Shown here: piece after piece, positions 53,307 through 61,648 of the stretch
How positions within the stretch are numbered: position 1 is the first letter of the stretch
Layout: every line of letters begins with the position of its first letter
Source of the DNA: Arthrobacter sunyaminii
GTDB lineage: Bacteria > Actinomycetota > Actinomycetes > Actinomycetales > Micrococcaceae
Assembly: GCF_018866305.1 (NCBI RefSeq)
Contig: NZ_CP076456.1
Span: 1,240,001-1,304,000 of the forward strand
Reading direction: 5' to 3'
Length of the DNA stretch: 64,000 nucleotides
The notes under the pieces: model-generated
Databases searched by the model: none
Told to the model about the DNA's origin: nothing
What the model saw: only the letters and a program-made list of their open reading frames with translations
Made by a program: the position numbers and the translations under genes

Positions 53307-53424
53307 GGTCATGAGTGCCAGCAGATAGCCCCGGCTTGCTGGCCGGCAACCCTCCAACCGCGGTGGGGTGCCCCGGGTGAAGACCTGGCCCTGCCTCAAC
53401 GGATGCAGGGCAAGCGCGGGTCCC
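53307..53424 (+). promoter_or_regulatory. SAM-IV riboswitch
   Basis: The sequence from GGTCATGAGTGCCAGC through CCCCGGCTTGCTGGCCGGCA, ACCCTCCAACCGCGGTGGGG, TGCCCCGGGTGAAGACC, and the distal CAAGCGCGGGTCC matches the SAM-IV aptamer known from mycobacteria and streptomycetes. P1 is GGTC (53307) with GACC (53382-53385). It precedes metY-metX, genes of methionine synthesis, so S-adenosylmethionine should turn them off. The stretch 53425-53493 with GGTTATGGGAGC holds the expression platform and ribosome site; translational control is likely because no terminator is seen. Confidence 0.93.
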
Positions 53425-53493
53425 ACGTGGCTGCCGGTTACCTTGTTCCGGCCGGAAGTCTCTGTGCGGCCCTTAGGTTATGGGAGCTAAGCA

Positions 53494-54810
53494 GTGTCAG
53501 AAAACTGGTCCTTCGAAACCCGTTCCATCCATGCCGGCCAGGAGCCCGACGCCGCTACCGGCGCCCGCGCCCTGCCTATTTACCAGACATCGTCCTTTGT
53601 CTTTCCCAGTGCGGAAGCAGCGGCCAACCGGTTCGCCCTGGCTGAGCTTGCCCCCATCTACACCCGCATCGGCAACCCCACGCAGGAAGCGGTGGAAAAC
53701 CGGATCGCTTCCCTTGAAGGCGGGATCGGGGCACTTCTGCTCGCCTCCGGGCAGGCCGCGGAAACCTTCGCCATTCTCAACGTGGCCGAAGCCGGAGACC
53801 ACATTGTGGCCAGCCCCAGCCTCTACGGCGGCACGTACAACCTGTTCAAGCACACGCTGAAGAAGTTCGGCATCACCACAACGTTCGTGGCCGATCCGGA
53901 CAATCTGGAGCAGTGGCGGGCGGCGGTGCAGCCCAACACCAAGGCCTTCTTCGGTGAGGTGGTCTCCAACCCCCGCCAGGACGTACTGGACATCGAGGGC
54001 ATCAGCGCAGTGGCGCATGAGGCCGGTATTCCCCTGATCGTGGACAACACGCTCTCCACCCCGTACCTGATCCGGCCCATCGAGTGGGGTGCGGACATTG
54101 TGGTGCACTCGGCCACCAAGTACCTCGGCGGGCACGGTACCGCCATTGCGGGCGTCATCGTGGATTCGGGCAATTTTGACTTCGGTGCCGATCCGGAGAA
54201 ATTCCCCGGCTTCAACACCCCGGATGAGAGCTACAACGGTCTCGTCTATGCCCGTGACCTGGGCGCCGGCGGCATTCTGGGTGCCAACCTCGCCTACATC
54301 CTCAAGGCGCGGGTCCAGCTGCTGCGCGATCTTGGCTCCTCCGTGTCCCCGTTCAACGCGTTCCTCATTGCCCAGGGCCTGGAAACCCTGAGCCTGCGCA
54401 TGGAGCGGCACGTGAGCAACGCCGTCGCGGTGGCCAACTGGCTGGAAGGGCACGACGACGTCGTCTCCGTCGCCTATGCGGGCCTGGAGTCCAGCCCGTG
54501 GTTCGAGCGCGGACGCCATTACGGGCCGCGCGGAACGGGCGCCATTGTCTCCTTCGAGATCAACGGCGGCATCGACGCCGGCAAGCGGTTCGTGGATGCC
54601 CTGGACCTGCACTCCCATGTGGCGAACGTGGGTGACGTGCGCTCCCTGGTCATTCATCCGGCGTCGACCACCCACAGCCAGCTGGGGGCCGAGGCGCAGC
54701 TGGCAGCGGGAGTCAGCCCCGGGCTGGTCCGGCTTTCAGTGGGCATTGAGCACATTGACGACATTATTGCGGACCTCGACGCCGGGTTCCGGGCAGCCAA
54801 GGGAGCGTAG
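53494..54810 (+). CDS. metY: O-acetylhomoserine (thiol)-lyase / O-acetylhomoserine sulfhydrylase
   Basis: A 438-residue PLP enzyme of the Cys/Met-metabolism family, forming homocysteine directly from O-acetylhomoserine and sulfide. N-terminal FETRSIHAGQEPD; ALPIYQTSSFVF; YTRIGNPTQEAVENRIASLEGG near residue 60 (cited in part); the PLP lysine in VVHSATKYLGGHGTA near 208; and the C-terminal LRLSVGIEHIDDIIADL pattern (seen as VRLSVGIEHIDDI). GTG start with GGGAGC upstream, 69 bp behind the riboswitch. It is followed 8 bp later by metX, which supplies its substrate. Confidence 0.95.
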   Translation: MSENWSFETRSIHAGQEPDAATGARALPIYQTSSFVFPSAEAAANRFALAELAPIYTRIGNPTQEAVENRIASLEGGIGALLLASGQAAETFAILNVAEAGDHIVASPSLYGGTYNLFKHTLKKFGITTTFVADPDNLEQWRAAVQPNTKAFFGEVVSNPRQDVLDIEGISAVAHEAGIPLIVDNTLSTPYLIRPIEWGADIVVHSATKYLGGHGTAIAGVIVDSGNFDFGADPEKFPGFNTPDESYNGLVYARDLGAGGILGANLAYILKARVQLLRDLGSSVSPFNAFLIAQGLETLSLRMERHVSNAVAVANWLEGHDDVVSVAYAGLESSPWFERGRHYGPRGTGAIVSFEINGGIDAGKRFVDALDLHSHVANVGDVRSLVIHPASTTHSQLGAEAQLAAGVSPGLVRLSVGIEHIDDIIADLDAGFRAAKGA

Positions 54811-54818
54811 CGGGCAGC

Positions 54819-55973
54819 GTGACACTTCCTTCTACCTCAAACGCTGCCGGAACCGCCGGCCGCACCGCGCCGCAGCACTCCGCCGGGGACGGGGTGCTGC
54901 GGCATGCGCGCATCGGCAGCCTGCACCTGGAAACCGGAGGCTACCTGCCGGACGTTTCCCTTGCCTACGAGACGTGGGGGACCCTCAACGCGGATGCGGA
55001 CAATGCCGTACTGGTGGCCCACGCCCTCACCGGCAGCACCCACGTGGCCCGGGGCAGCAGCGACGAGGACGGCTGGTGGGACGCACTGGTGGGTCCGGGC
55101 AAGACGGTGGACACTGACCGGTACTTTGTCGTCTGCATCAACATGCTCGGCGGCTGCTACGGATCCACCGGACCCTCGTCACCGGATCCGCAGGGGCTCC
55201 CGTGGGGTTCGCGGTTTCCCTTTGTCACGGTCCGGGACTCGGTCCGCGCTGAGGCACGCCTGGCCGATCAGCTGGGAATCCGCGTCTGGCACACCGTGCT
55301 CGGCGGTTCCCTGGGCGGCGCCCGTGCTTTGGAATGGGCCGCCACCGAACCCGGCCGGGTGCAGCGCTGCGCCGTCATTGCCTGCACCGCTGCCAGTTCC
55401 GCGGAGCAAATTGCCTTTGGCCAGGCGCAGCTGGAAGCCATCCGGCTGGATCCGGACTTCAACGGCGGCGACTATTACAACGGCAGGGCTCCCGTTGCCG
55501 GTCTCGGCCTCGCCCGCCGGATCGCCCACATTACCTACCGCTCCGAAGCTGAGCTGGAGTACCGCTTTGGCAATGGAGCGCAGCTGGAGGAGGACCCGCT
55601 GGGGTCCGCGCTGCCGGCGGCACGCGGGCGTTATGCGGTGGAGAGCTACCTGGACCATCAGGCGCGGAAGCTCGCAGACCGGTTCGACGCCAACAGCTAC
55701 CTGCTGCTGACCGAGGCCCTGATGAGCCACAATGTGGCCCGCGGCCGCGGATCGGTTCGCCAGGCGCTGGCCAGCGCTGGTGCCGAATTCTTCATAGCCG
55801 CCGTGGATTCGGACCGGCTCTACCTTCCGCAGCACTCATACGAACTGGCAGCGGCTCTGCCCCGGAAGACCGGCGTGCACATGATCAGTGCGCCGATCGG
55901 CCACGACGGGTTCCTCACCGACGTTGAGCAGATCGGCGTTCCGCTGCGGGACCGGTTCTTCGGAGCGCCCTAG
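54819..55973 (+). CDS. metX: Homoserine O-acetyltransferase
   Basis: A 384-residue alpha/beta-hydrolase-fold acyltransferase, acetylating L-homoserine with acetyl-CoA for the MetY reaction. The nucleophile elbow GGSLGGARALEWA near residue 165, INMLGGCYGSTGP near 112, the catalytic Asp in AVDSDRLYLP near 332 and His in GHDGFL near 363 are present. GTG start, same operon and riboswitch control as metY. Confidence 0.95.
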   Translation: MTLPSTSNAAGTAGRTAPQHSAGDGVLRHARIGSLHLETGGYLPDVSLAYETWGTLNADADNAVLVAHALTGSTHVARGSSDEDGWWDALVGPGKTVDTDRYFVVCINMLGGCYGSTGPSSPDPQGLPWGSRFPFVTVRDSVRAEARLADQLGIRVWHTVLGGSLGGARALEWAATEPGRVQRCAVIACTAASSAEQIAFGQAQLEAIRLDPDFNGGDYYNGRAPVAGLGLARRIAHITYRSEAELEYRFGNGAQLEEDPLGSALPAARGRYAVESYLDHQARKLADRFDANSYLLLTEALMSHNVARGRGSVRQALASAGAEFFIAAVDSDRLYLPQHSYELAAALPRKTGVHMISAPIGHDGFLTDVEQIGVPLRDRFFGAP

Positions 55974-56031
55974 CGGCGGCGGGGGGCGCCTACCCTTGCG
56001 AAGGCCGCCTGAACGTGGAAGAAACAACCCC

Positions 56032-56466
56032 ATGGGTGATTCGATTCGCGTGGCGGCGCAGGCACAGTGTTCCCCGGCGCAGCTCTGGCACACGCTGGTG
56101 GACAACCGTGCGGCGTGGTGGCCGGAAATGGAGTTCACGGCCAGCCCCGGGTCGCCGCTGGCGGAACGGGCGGCCGACGACGACGGCGAGCAGCGAGCTT
56201 CGGGCACAGTGCTGGCGGTGGCGCGGGACCGGCTGCTGTCCTTCCGCTGGAGAATGCCCGACTGGAATGCGCACACGGTGGTGAGCATTCAGCTGGCTGC
56301 ATCACCGGGACCGGACCCTGAAACGGATTACACCGACGTCGTTGTCACCGAAAGCGGACTGGGCGGTCTGGCAGGGGGCGCCGACGTGGCCCGCACCCAC
56401 ACCGAAGAATGGGCCGACCATTTGGCGAACCTGATTTCGCTGGCCGAAAGGGGCTTGGCAGGCTGA
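56032..56466 (+). CDS. SRPBCC-superfamily (START/AHSA1-like) protein
   Basis: 144 residues. The N-terminal strand DSIRVAAQAQCSPAQLWHTLVDNRAAWWPEM, a mid-chain LLSFRWRMPDWNAHTVVSIQL (both cited in part), and a C-terminal long helix EEWADHLANLISLAERGL fit the AHSA1/polyketide-cyclase helix-grip fold. Ligand unknown. Follows metX by 58 bp; may be read through but has its own GTGGAAG-type site. Confidence 0.75.
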   Translation: MGDSIRVAAQAQCSPAQLWHTLVDNRAAWWPEMEFTASPGSPLAERAADDDGEQRASGTVLAVARDRLLSFRWRMPDWNAHTVVSIQLAASPGPDPETDYTDVVVTESGLGGLAGGADVARTHTEEWADHLANLISLAERGLAG

Positions 56467-56509
56467 ATGAGCCGGCCCGCCCAAAGTGCCTGGCCGGTCG
56501 GGCGTCCGC

Positions 56510-57400
56510 TTAGTCGGCCGAACCCGGAGGCATGCCGGGACCGCCAAACATGGGTCCGGCGTCGGGACGCTTGGCGGAAATGCCGTCGCCGGAGGACTGG
56601 TGGCGCACCCGCCGGACCACCCACGGCATGAAGTACTCACGGGCCCAGGTCAGGTCCTCGGTGCGGGCCGTCCTCCAGTTCTTCACCGGCATGGGCTTGG
56701 GCTCCAGGGGCTCCAGCGTGTGCGGAACGGCGAGAGTTTCCAGCACCATTGCCGCGATCGTGTGGTGGCCCAGCGGTGAGAAATGCAGCCGGTCCGGCGC
56801 CCACATCTCCCGGTTGCTCAGCTGGCGCAGTGCCCACATGTCCGCGATCACGGCGTCGTGCCTGGCGGCAACGGTCCGGAGGTTCTCGTTGTAGACGGCC
56901 ACGCGGCCGCGAACACTGCCGATCACCGGCGTGGCACCAAGATCCGGCCCGGTGAAGAGCACCACCGTGGCGCCGCTGGAGACGAGCCGGTCCACTGCAG
57001 CATCCATCTTCTCGGCCAGCTTGTCGGGGTCGCCGCCGGGGCGGATGACGTCATTTCCGCCGGCGCAGATGGTGATCAAATCCGGATGCAGTTCGATCGC
57101 CGGCTCCAGCTGTTCCTCAATAATCTTGTTCAGCAGCCGCCCCCGAATGGCCAGGTTGGCGTAGGCGAAGCCGTCGCGGGTGCGTGCCAGTTCCTCGGCC
57201 ACACGGTCCGCCCAGCCGCGGTGCCCGCCGGGGCTCCGGGGATTGGGATCGCCGATTCCCTCGGTAAAGGAGTCCCCGATGGCCACATAACGGGTCCAGG
57301 GATGAACCGCGGATTCCCCGCCTGCAGCGGGTTCCGGGGCAGGGCCGGACGTTCCGGCTGCCGGCGTGGACGAGGTTTCGGGGATCGAAGGAGAAGTCAC
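56510..57400 (-). CDS. SGNH/GDSL-family hydrolase
   Basis: A 296-residue esterase/lipase-like enzyme. Block I AIGDSFTEGIGDP near residue 40 (nucleophile Ser), block II Gly in ANLAIRGRLL, block III TICAGGNDVIRPG near 110 (Asn) and block V DRLHFSPLGHHTI near 207 (Asp-x-x-His) are all present. The Pro/Thr/Ala-rich N-terminus has no signal peptide, and the C-terminal tail is Gly/Pro-rich. GTG start at 57400. Divergent from the carboxylesterase gene. Confidence 0.9.
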   Translation of the reverse strand: MTSPSIPETSSTPAAGTSGPAPEPAAGGESAVHPWTRYVAIGDSFTEGIGDPNPRSPGGHRGWADRVAEELARTRDGFAYANLAIRGRLLNKIIEEQLEPAIELHPDLITICAGGNDVIRPGGDPDKLAEKMDAAVDRLVSSGATVVLFTGPDLGATPVIGSVRGRVAVYNENLRTVAARHDAVIADMWALRQLSNREMWAPDRLHFSPLGHHTIAAMVLETLAVPHTLEPLEPKPMPVKNWRTARTEDLTWAREYFMPWVVRRVRHQSSGDGISAKRPDAGPMFGGPGMPPGSAD

Positions 57401-57465
57401 CAGTTCATCCTGTCAAGGAGAGGGCTGGCTACGCGACCGTAGGTTCGCGAACAGGCCGTGCCAGA

Positions 57466-58125
57466 ATGAATATCATGCCTAAAACTGCTCCCTGGAATCC
57501 CACTGTCCTTTGGTCCAAGCCGGAAGCCGAGCGGCCCGGTACGCCGCTGCTGGTCCTTTTCCACGGTTACCTCGCCAATGAGGAAGACCTGATGGGGCTG
57601 GCGGATTACCTGCCCTCAGAGTTCACCATCGCCTCGGTCCGCGCACCGCAGGCCCTTGGCCCCGGCTACACCTGGTTTCCGCTGATGAACGACGCGGACT
57701 TTTCCGTGGAGCGCGTGGTGGACGCGGTCGACGACGTTGCCGGCTGGCTGGACAGCGTCAAGGACGTGCACAGCAGTGTTTCCCTGCTGGGCTTTTCCAT
57801 GGGCATGGCCGTGGCCAGCACGCTGCTGCGCCACCGCCCCGCGGACTTTGCCGCCGTCGTCGGGCTCTCCGGCTTTGTGGTTCCCGCTGAAGGAAATCCG
57901 TTCTTCCACGACGACGAGCTCACCGCCGGCGGCGTGCCGTTCTTCTGGGGCCGGGACCAGGCGGATCCGGTGATCGACGCGCCGCGCATCGAATTCACCC
58001 ACGCCTGGCTGAACGAGCACACGGCGCTGACCAAGATCCTTTATTCGAACATGGGACACGGCATCAACATGCAGGAACTGGGGCATGTGAAGGAGTTCCT
58101 CACCCACCTGGTGCTCAAGGGCTGA
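57466..58125 (+). CDS. Phospholipase/carboxylesterase-family alpha/beta hydrolase
   Basis: A 219-residue single-domain alpha/beta hydrolase. LLVLFHGYLANEEDLMGLADYL near residue 28 forms the oxyanion region (cited as LFHGYLANEEDL). The nucleophile elbow is LLGFSMGMAVAS near 106, the Asp lies in the GRDQADPVI stretch near 166, and the His in NMGHGINMQEL near 200. Matches the YpfH/ esterase group that acts on short acyl esters. ATG 57466 or 57475. Divergent from the SGNH hydrolase. Confidence 0.88.
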   Translation: MNIMPKTAPWNPTVLWSKPEAERPGTPLLVLFHGYLANEEDLMGLADYLPSEFTIASVRAPQALGPGYTWFPLMNDADFSVERVVDAVDDVAGWLDSVKDVHSSVSLLGFSMGMAVASTLLRHRPADFAAVVGLSGFVVPAEGNPFFHDDELTAGGVPFFWGRDQADPVIDAPRIEFTHAWLNEHTALTKILYSNMGHGINMQELGHVKEFLTHLVLKG

Positions 58126-58165
58126 TCCGCACCGGAAGAAGGCCGGCCGGCCCGCCGGAGAAGGG

Positions 58166-58396
58166 TTAGTCTTCGGTGACGATCCGGATGGCTTCGCCGT
58201 TGACGGAGATGACATCGCCGGGGTGCAGCTGGCGGCCCCGGCGCTCCTCGATCTCGCCGTTGACCTGCACCAGGCCGTCTTCAATCAGCTGCTTGGCCTC
58301 GATGCCGTCTTCGGCCAGGCTGGCAAGCTTGAGCAGCTGGCCCAGGCGGATCATTTCGTCGCGGATGGGAAGGTCTTGGGGATCGGTATTACTCAT
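58166..58396 (-). CDS. S4-domain RNA-binding protein (YbcJ/YaaA-like)
   Basis: A 76-residue small protein consisting of one S4 RNA-binding domain: MIRLGQLLKLASLAEDGIEAKQLIEDGLVQVNGEIEERRGRQLHPGDVI (cited as LIEDGLVQVNGEIEERRGRQL). ATG 58396 chosen; a frame reaching to 58630 overlaps the divergent transporter gene and has no S4-like extension. Likely binds rRNA or tRNA. Divergent from the DMT transporter. Confidence 0.9.
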   Translation of the reverse strand: MSNTDPQDLPIRDEMIRLGQLLKLASLAEDGIEAKQLIEDGLVQVNGEIEERRGRQLHPGDVISVNGEAIRIVTED

Positions 58397-58466
58397 GTGT
58401 CCATTCTGCCGGAAATTGTCCGGGGCCGATTCCGGCCTTACGCCCGCCCTGCCGTAGGGTAAGTCC

Positions 58467-59438
58467 GTGCCAAACGCTGTGCGAATCAATCCGCTGATCG
58501 GTCTTCCCCTTGCTGTCCTGGCCGGGACGGCCATTCCCGCGCAGGCGCGCGTCAACGGTGCGCTGCGCGAAAGGATCGACGACGGGCTGGCTGCAGCCCT
58601 CATCAGCTTCTCCGTGGGGCTGGTGGTCATGATCCTGATTTCGGCGCTGCTGCCGCGGGGGCGCGCCGGTGCCGCCCAGCTCCTTCCGGCCCTGCGCGAG
58701 CGCCGTTTTCCGCGCTATTACGTGCTGGCCGGAGCCATTGGCGGCTATTTCGTGCTGTCCCAAACCCTCACCGTGGCAGTCCTGGGCGTTGCCGTGTTTA
58801 CCGTTGCCGCCGTCGCCGGCCAAACCATGACCGGGCTGGTGGTGGACCGCCTGGGCATTGGACCGGCGGGAAAGAAAGCCCTGACGGTGATGCGGGTGGT
58901 TGGCGCTGTGCTGACCATCGCCGCCGTCGCGTGGGCCGTGAGCCCCAAGCTCAGCGGAACATCCTCGGCCGGTGACCTGCTGCTGCCGGTGCTGCTGCCT
59001 CTGACCGCGGGCATGCTGATGAGTTTCCAGCAGGCCATGAACGGCACCACGGGCATGCATTACGGAACACCGATCACCGCAACCCTGGTGAACTTCATCT
59101 CCGGTGCTGCCGTCCTGCTGGTCTGCTGGCTGATAAAGGTGGCCGTGTCCGGTTTCGGAAATCCGCTGCCGGGGGAGTGGTACCTGTATCTGGGCGGTCC
59201 GCTGGGCTGCGTTTTCATTGGGCTGAGCGCCCTGCTGGTGCGCAGTCTGGGCGTGCTGCTGACCAGCCTGGGCATGATCGGCGGGCAGTTGGTGGGTTCG
59301 CTGCTGCTGGACATCTTCCTGCCGGCGCCGGGCTCCGTCGTCGTCGCGGCCACGGTGCTGGGTACCGCGCTGACGCTGGCCGCCATTGTGGTCGCCACGC
59401 TGCCCTGGAACATGCCCGGAGTGCTGCGCCGGCGGTGA
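58467..59438 (+). CDS. DMT-superfamily transporter (DUF606/YdcZ-like)
   Basis: 323 residues, ten predicted helices built as two five-helix repeats. Each repeat starts with a QARVNGALRERI- or QQAMNGTTGMHYG-type motif after the first helix (near residues 26 and 191) and continues with a YLGGPLGCVFIGLSALLV- or YYVLAGAIGGYFVLSQTL-like segment. This is the paired DUF606 domain of YdcZ transporters. Substrate unknown. GTG start. Confidence 0.9.
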   Translation: MPNAVRINPLIGLPLAVLAGTAIPAQARVNGALRERIDDGLAAALISFSVGLVVMILISALLPRGRAGAAQLLPALRERRFPRYYVLAGAIGGYFVLSQTLTVAVLGVAVFTVAAVAGQTMTGLVVDRLGIGPAGKKALTVMRVVGAVLTIAAVAWAVSPKLSGTSSAGDLLLPVLLPLTAGMLMSFQQAMNGTTGMHYGTPITATLVNFISGAAVLLVCWLIKVAVSGFGNPLPGEWYLYLGGPLGCVFIGLSALLVRSLGVLLTSLGMIGGQLVGSLLLDIFLPAPGSVVVAATVLGTALTLAAIVVATLPWNMPGVLRRR

Positions 59439-59493
59439 CGCTGCGGCGTGCCAGGTGCACCCTGCGGGGCCCCTTCGAAATAAAAGCGTAACT

Positions 59494-59512
59494 TAGCCAA
59501 GCCTAAGCTAAG
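59494..59512. promoter_or_regulatory. DtxR/IdeR-like iron box upstream of efeU
   Basis: TTAGCCAAGCCTAAGCTAA, a 19-bp near-palindrome agreeing with the DtxR/IdeR consensus TTAGGTTAGSCTAACCTAA in both TTAG...CTAA halves. It overlaps the place expected for a -35 element of a promoter with TCTAAT (59515-59520) as -10, so Fe(II)-DtxR would block transcription of efeUOB. Confidence 0.8.
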
Positions 59513-59600
59513 GTCTAATAGCGCACACTTCCGTTGCGTAATTATTTTGCCTCCGCAGCGGTTGGACAGACGGCTGCGCTGGCCCTGACCAAGGTGCGCA

Positions 59601-60449
59601 ATGACCGGTAATTTCCTCATCGGACTCCGTGAAGGACTTGAGGCTGTCCTCATTGTTGTCCTGCTCCTCGCCTATCTAAAGAAGAGCGGCCGTACGGCGC
59701 TGATTCCCCGCATCTACGCCGGGATCGCCGTCGCCGTGGCGGTGTCCCTGGGCTTCGGTGCGCTTCTGACCTTCGGACCCCGGGGGCTGACGTTTGAGGC
59801 ACAGGAAATCATCGGCGGCAGCCTGTCCATCGTGGCCGTGGGATTTGTGACCTGGATGGTCTTCTGGATGGCCAAAGCCTCACGGTCGCTCGGCACCGAA
59901 CTGCGGACCCAGGTGGACCGCGCATCAGACGGCAAAGCCTGGGGGCTGGTCCTGGTGGCGGCGCTGGCCGTTGGCCGTGAAGGACTGGAAACCGCACTGT
60001 TCATTTGGGCGGCAGCCCGCGCCACCGGGCAAACCTGGGAGCCGATCCTCGGCGCCTTCCTTGGCCTTGCCGTGGCGGTTGCCCTGGGCATGCTCCTGCA
60101 CAAGGGTGCCCTGCGCATCAACCTCAGCCGCTTCTTCACCTGGACCGGAGCAGCCCTCATCATCGTTGCCGGCGGCGTCCTGGCCTATGGCGTCCATGAC
60201 CTGCAGGAAGCACGCGTGCTGCCCGGGCTGAACTCCCTGGCCTTCGATGTTTCGCACATCATCGCTCCCAGCGGCTGGCTGGCCACGCTGCTCAAGGGCG
60301 TCTTCAACTTCTCTCCCGCCACCACCTGGCTTGAAGCAACGGCATGGACGCTGTACGTCATCCCGGTGATGTGGCTTTACTTCCGCAGCGTTCACCGCAG
60401 CGGTTCCCGCCGGGACACGACCGCGTCCCGGCCCGTGACGGCAGCCTGA
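59601..60449 (+). CDS. efeU: FTR1-family iron permease EfeU
   Basis: 282 residues, seven helices. Both FTR1 iron-binding motifs are present: REGLEAVLIV near residue 10 and REGLETALFI near 127. A third conserved region, LTFEAQEIIGGSLSIVAVGFVTWMVFWM (cited as QEIIGGSLSIVAVGFVTWM), lies near 68. EfeU carries ferrous or ferric iron across the inner membrane with EfeO and EfeB. First gene of efeUOB, under the DtxR-like box. Confidence 0.95.
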   Translation: MTGNFLIGLREGLEAVLIVVLLLAYLKKSGRTALIPRIYAGIAVAVAVSLGFGALLTFGPRGLTFEAQEIIGGSLSIVAVGFVTWMVFWMAKASRSLGTELRTQVDRASDGKAWGLVLVAALAVGREGLETALFIWAAARATGQTWEPILGAFLGLAVAVALGMLLHKGALRINLSRFFTWTGAALIIVAGGVLAYGVHDLQEARVLPGLNSLAFDVSHIIAPSGWLATLLKGVFNFSPATTWLEATAWTLYVIPVMWLYFRSVHRSGSRRDTTASRPVTAA

Positions 60450-60481
60450 TTCCGCTGCCGACAGCACCCTAAGGAATAACC

Positions 60482-61636
60482 ATGAAGGCACACCCCTCAC
60501 TTGCGCCGGCCGTGCTGCTGGCCGTTGCCGCCCTGGCACTCAGCGGCTGCACCGATAACACTGCTGCCGGTGACGGCGGCGGCATCGCCGTGAGCAGCAC
60601 CGCCGATGACTGCTCGGTCGCAACGGATACCGCCCCCGGCGGAACCATCCGCTTCGATGTCACCAACGACGGCGATGAAGTCACCGAGTTCTATCTCCTG
60701 GCAGAGGACGGGCTGCGGATCGTCGGTGAAGTGGAAAACATCGGCCCCGGCCTCACCCGCGATCTGGTGGTCATGGCACCCGAAGGCAAGTACTTCACTG
60801 CGTGCAAGCCCGGGATGGTGGGGGATGGCATCCGTTCCGCCTTCACCGTCACGGAAGCACCGGCGGGACAGGAAATCAGCGCCGACCGCGCCGAACTGCA
60901 GGACACCGCCGTCAACCTGTACGCGGCATACGTCAAGGACCAGGCGGCCCAGCTCGTGGAAGGTACCCGGGAGTTCGCAGCCGCATTTGCAGCCGGCGAG
61001 GAAGAGACGGCGCGCGCCCTCTACCCGCAGGTCCGCATGCACTGGGAGCGCATCGAACCCGTGGCGGAATCCTTCGGAGACCTGGACCCGATCCTGGACG
61101 CACGGGAAGCCGATCTTGAAGAGGGCGATGAATTCACCGGCTGGCACCGGGCCGAAAAGGACCTCTGGGCCCCCGTTGATTACACCAAGATGACCGCGGA
61201 AGAGCGCAGCTACATTGCGGACAAGATGGTGGCGGACACGGAGGAGCTGTTCAGCCGCACCCAGGAACTGACCTTTACGGCGGACAAGCTGGCCAACGGC
61301 GCCAAAGAGCTGTTGGATGAAGTGGCCACCGGCAAGGTGACCGGTGAAGAGGAGTTCTTCTCCCATACCGACCTTTGGGATTTCCAGGCCAACGTGGACG
61401 GCGCCCGGATTGCCTACGAGGATCTGAAGCCGCTGCTGGCCGAGAACGACGGCGACCTCGACGCAGCGCTCGAGGAGAACTTTGCAGCGCTCCAGGAACT
61501 GCTGGACCAGTACCGGGTGGACGACGGTTTCAAGCTCTACACCGAGCTGACGGACGAGCAGATCCAGGAACTCAGTGCGGCCGTGGACTCGCTCAGCGAG
61601 CCCCTGTCCAAACTGACGGCAGCGGTCGTTAAGTAG
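60482..61636 (+). CDS. efeO: Iron-uptake lipoprotein EfeO
   Basis: 384 residues. Lipoprotein signal with LSGC (Cys near residue 22). An N-terminal cupredoxin-like domain (about 35-125; GGTIRFDVTNDGDEVTEFYL and MAPEGKYFTACKPGM) is followed by an imelysin/M75 domain with the iron-site HWERIEP near 180 and GWHRAEKDLW near 218, and EFFSHTDLWDFQANVDGA (seen near 298). It supplies iron to EfeU. Overlaps no gene; efeB follows 12 bp later. Confidence 0.94.
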   Translation: MKAHPSLAPAVLLAVAALALSGCTDNTAAGDGGGIAVSSTADDCSVATDTAPGGTIRFDVTNDGDEVTEFYLLAEDGLRIVGEVENIGPGLTRDLVVMAPEGKYFTACKPGMVGDGIRSAFTVTEAPAGQEISADRAELQDTAVNLYAAYVKDQAAQLVEGTREFAAAFAAGEEETARALYPQVRMHWERIEPVAESFGDLDPILDAREADLEEGDEFTGWHRAEKDLWAPVDYTKMTAEERSYIADKMVADTEELFSRTQELTFTADKLANGAKELLDEVATGKVTGEEEFFSHTDLWDFQANVDGARIAYEDLKPLLAENDGDLDAALEENFAALQELLDQYRVDDGFKLYTELTDEQIQELSAAVDSLSEPLSKLTAAVVK

Positions 61637-61648
61637 GGCGGCGAACAC

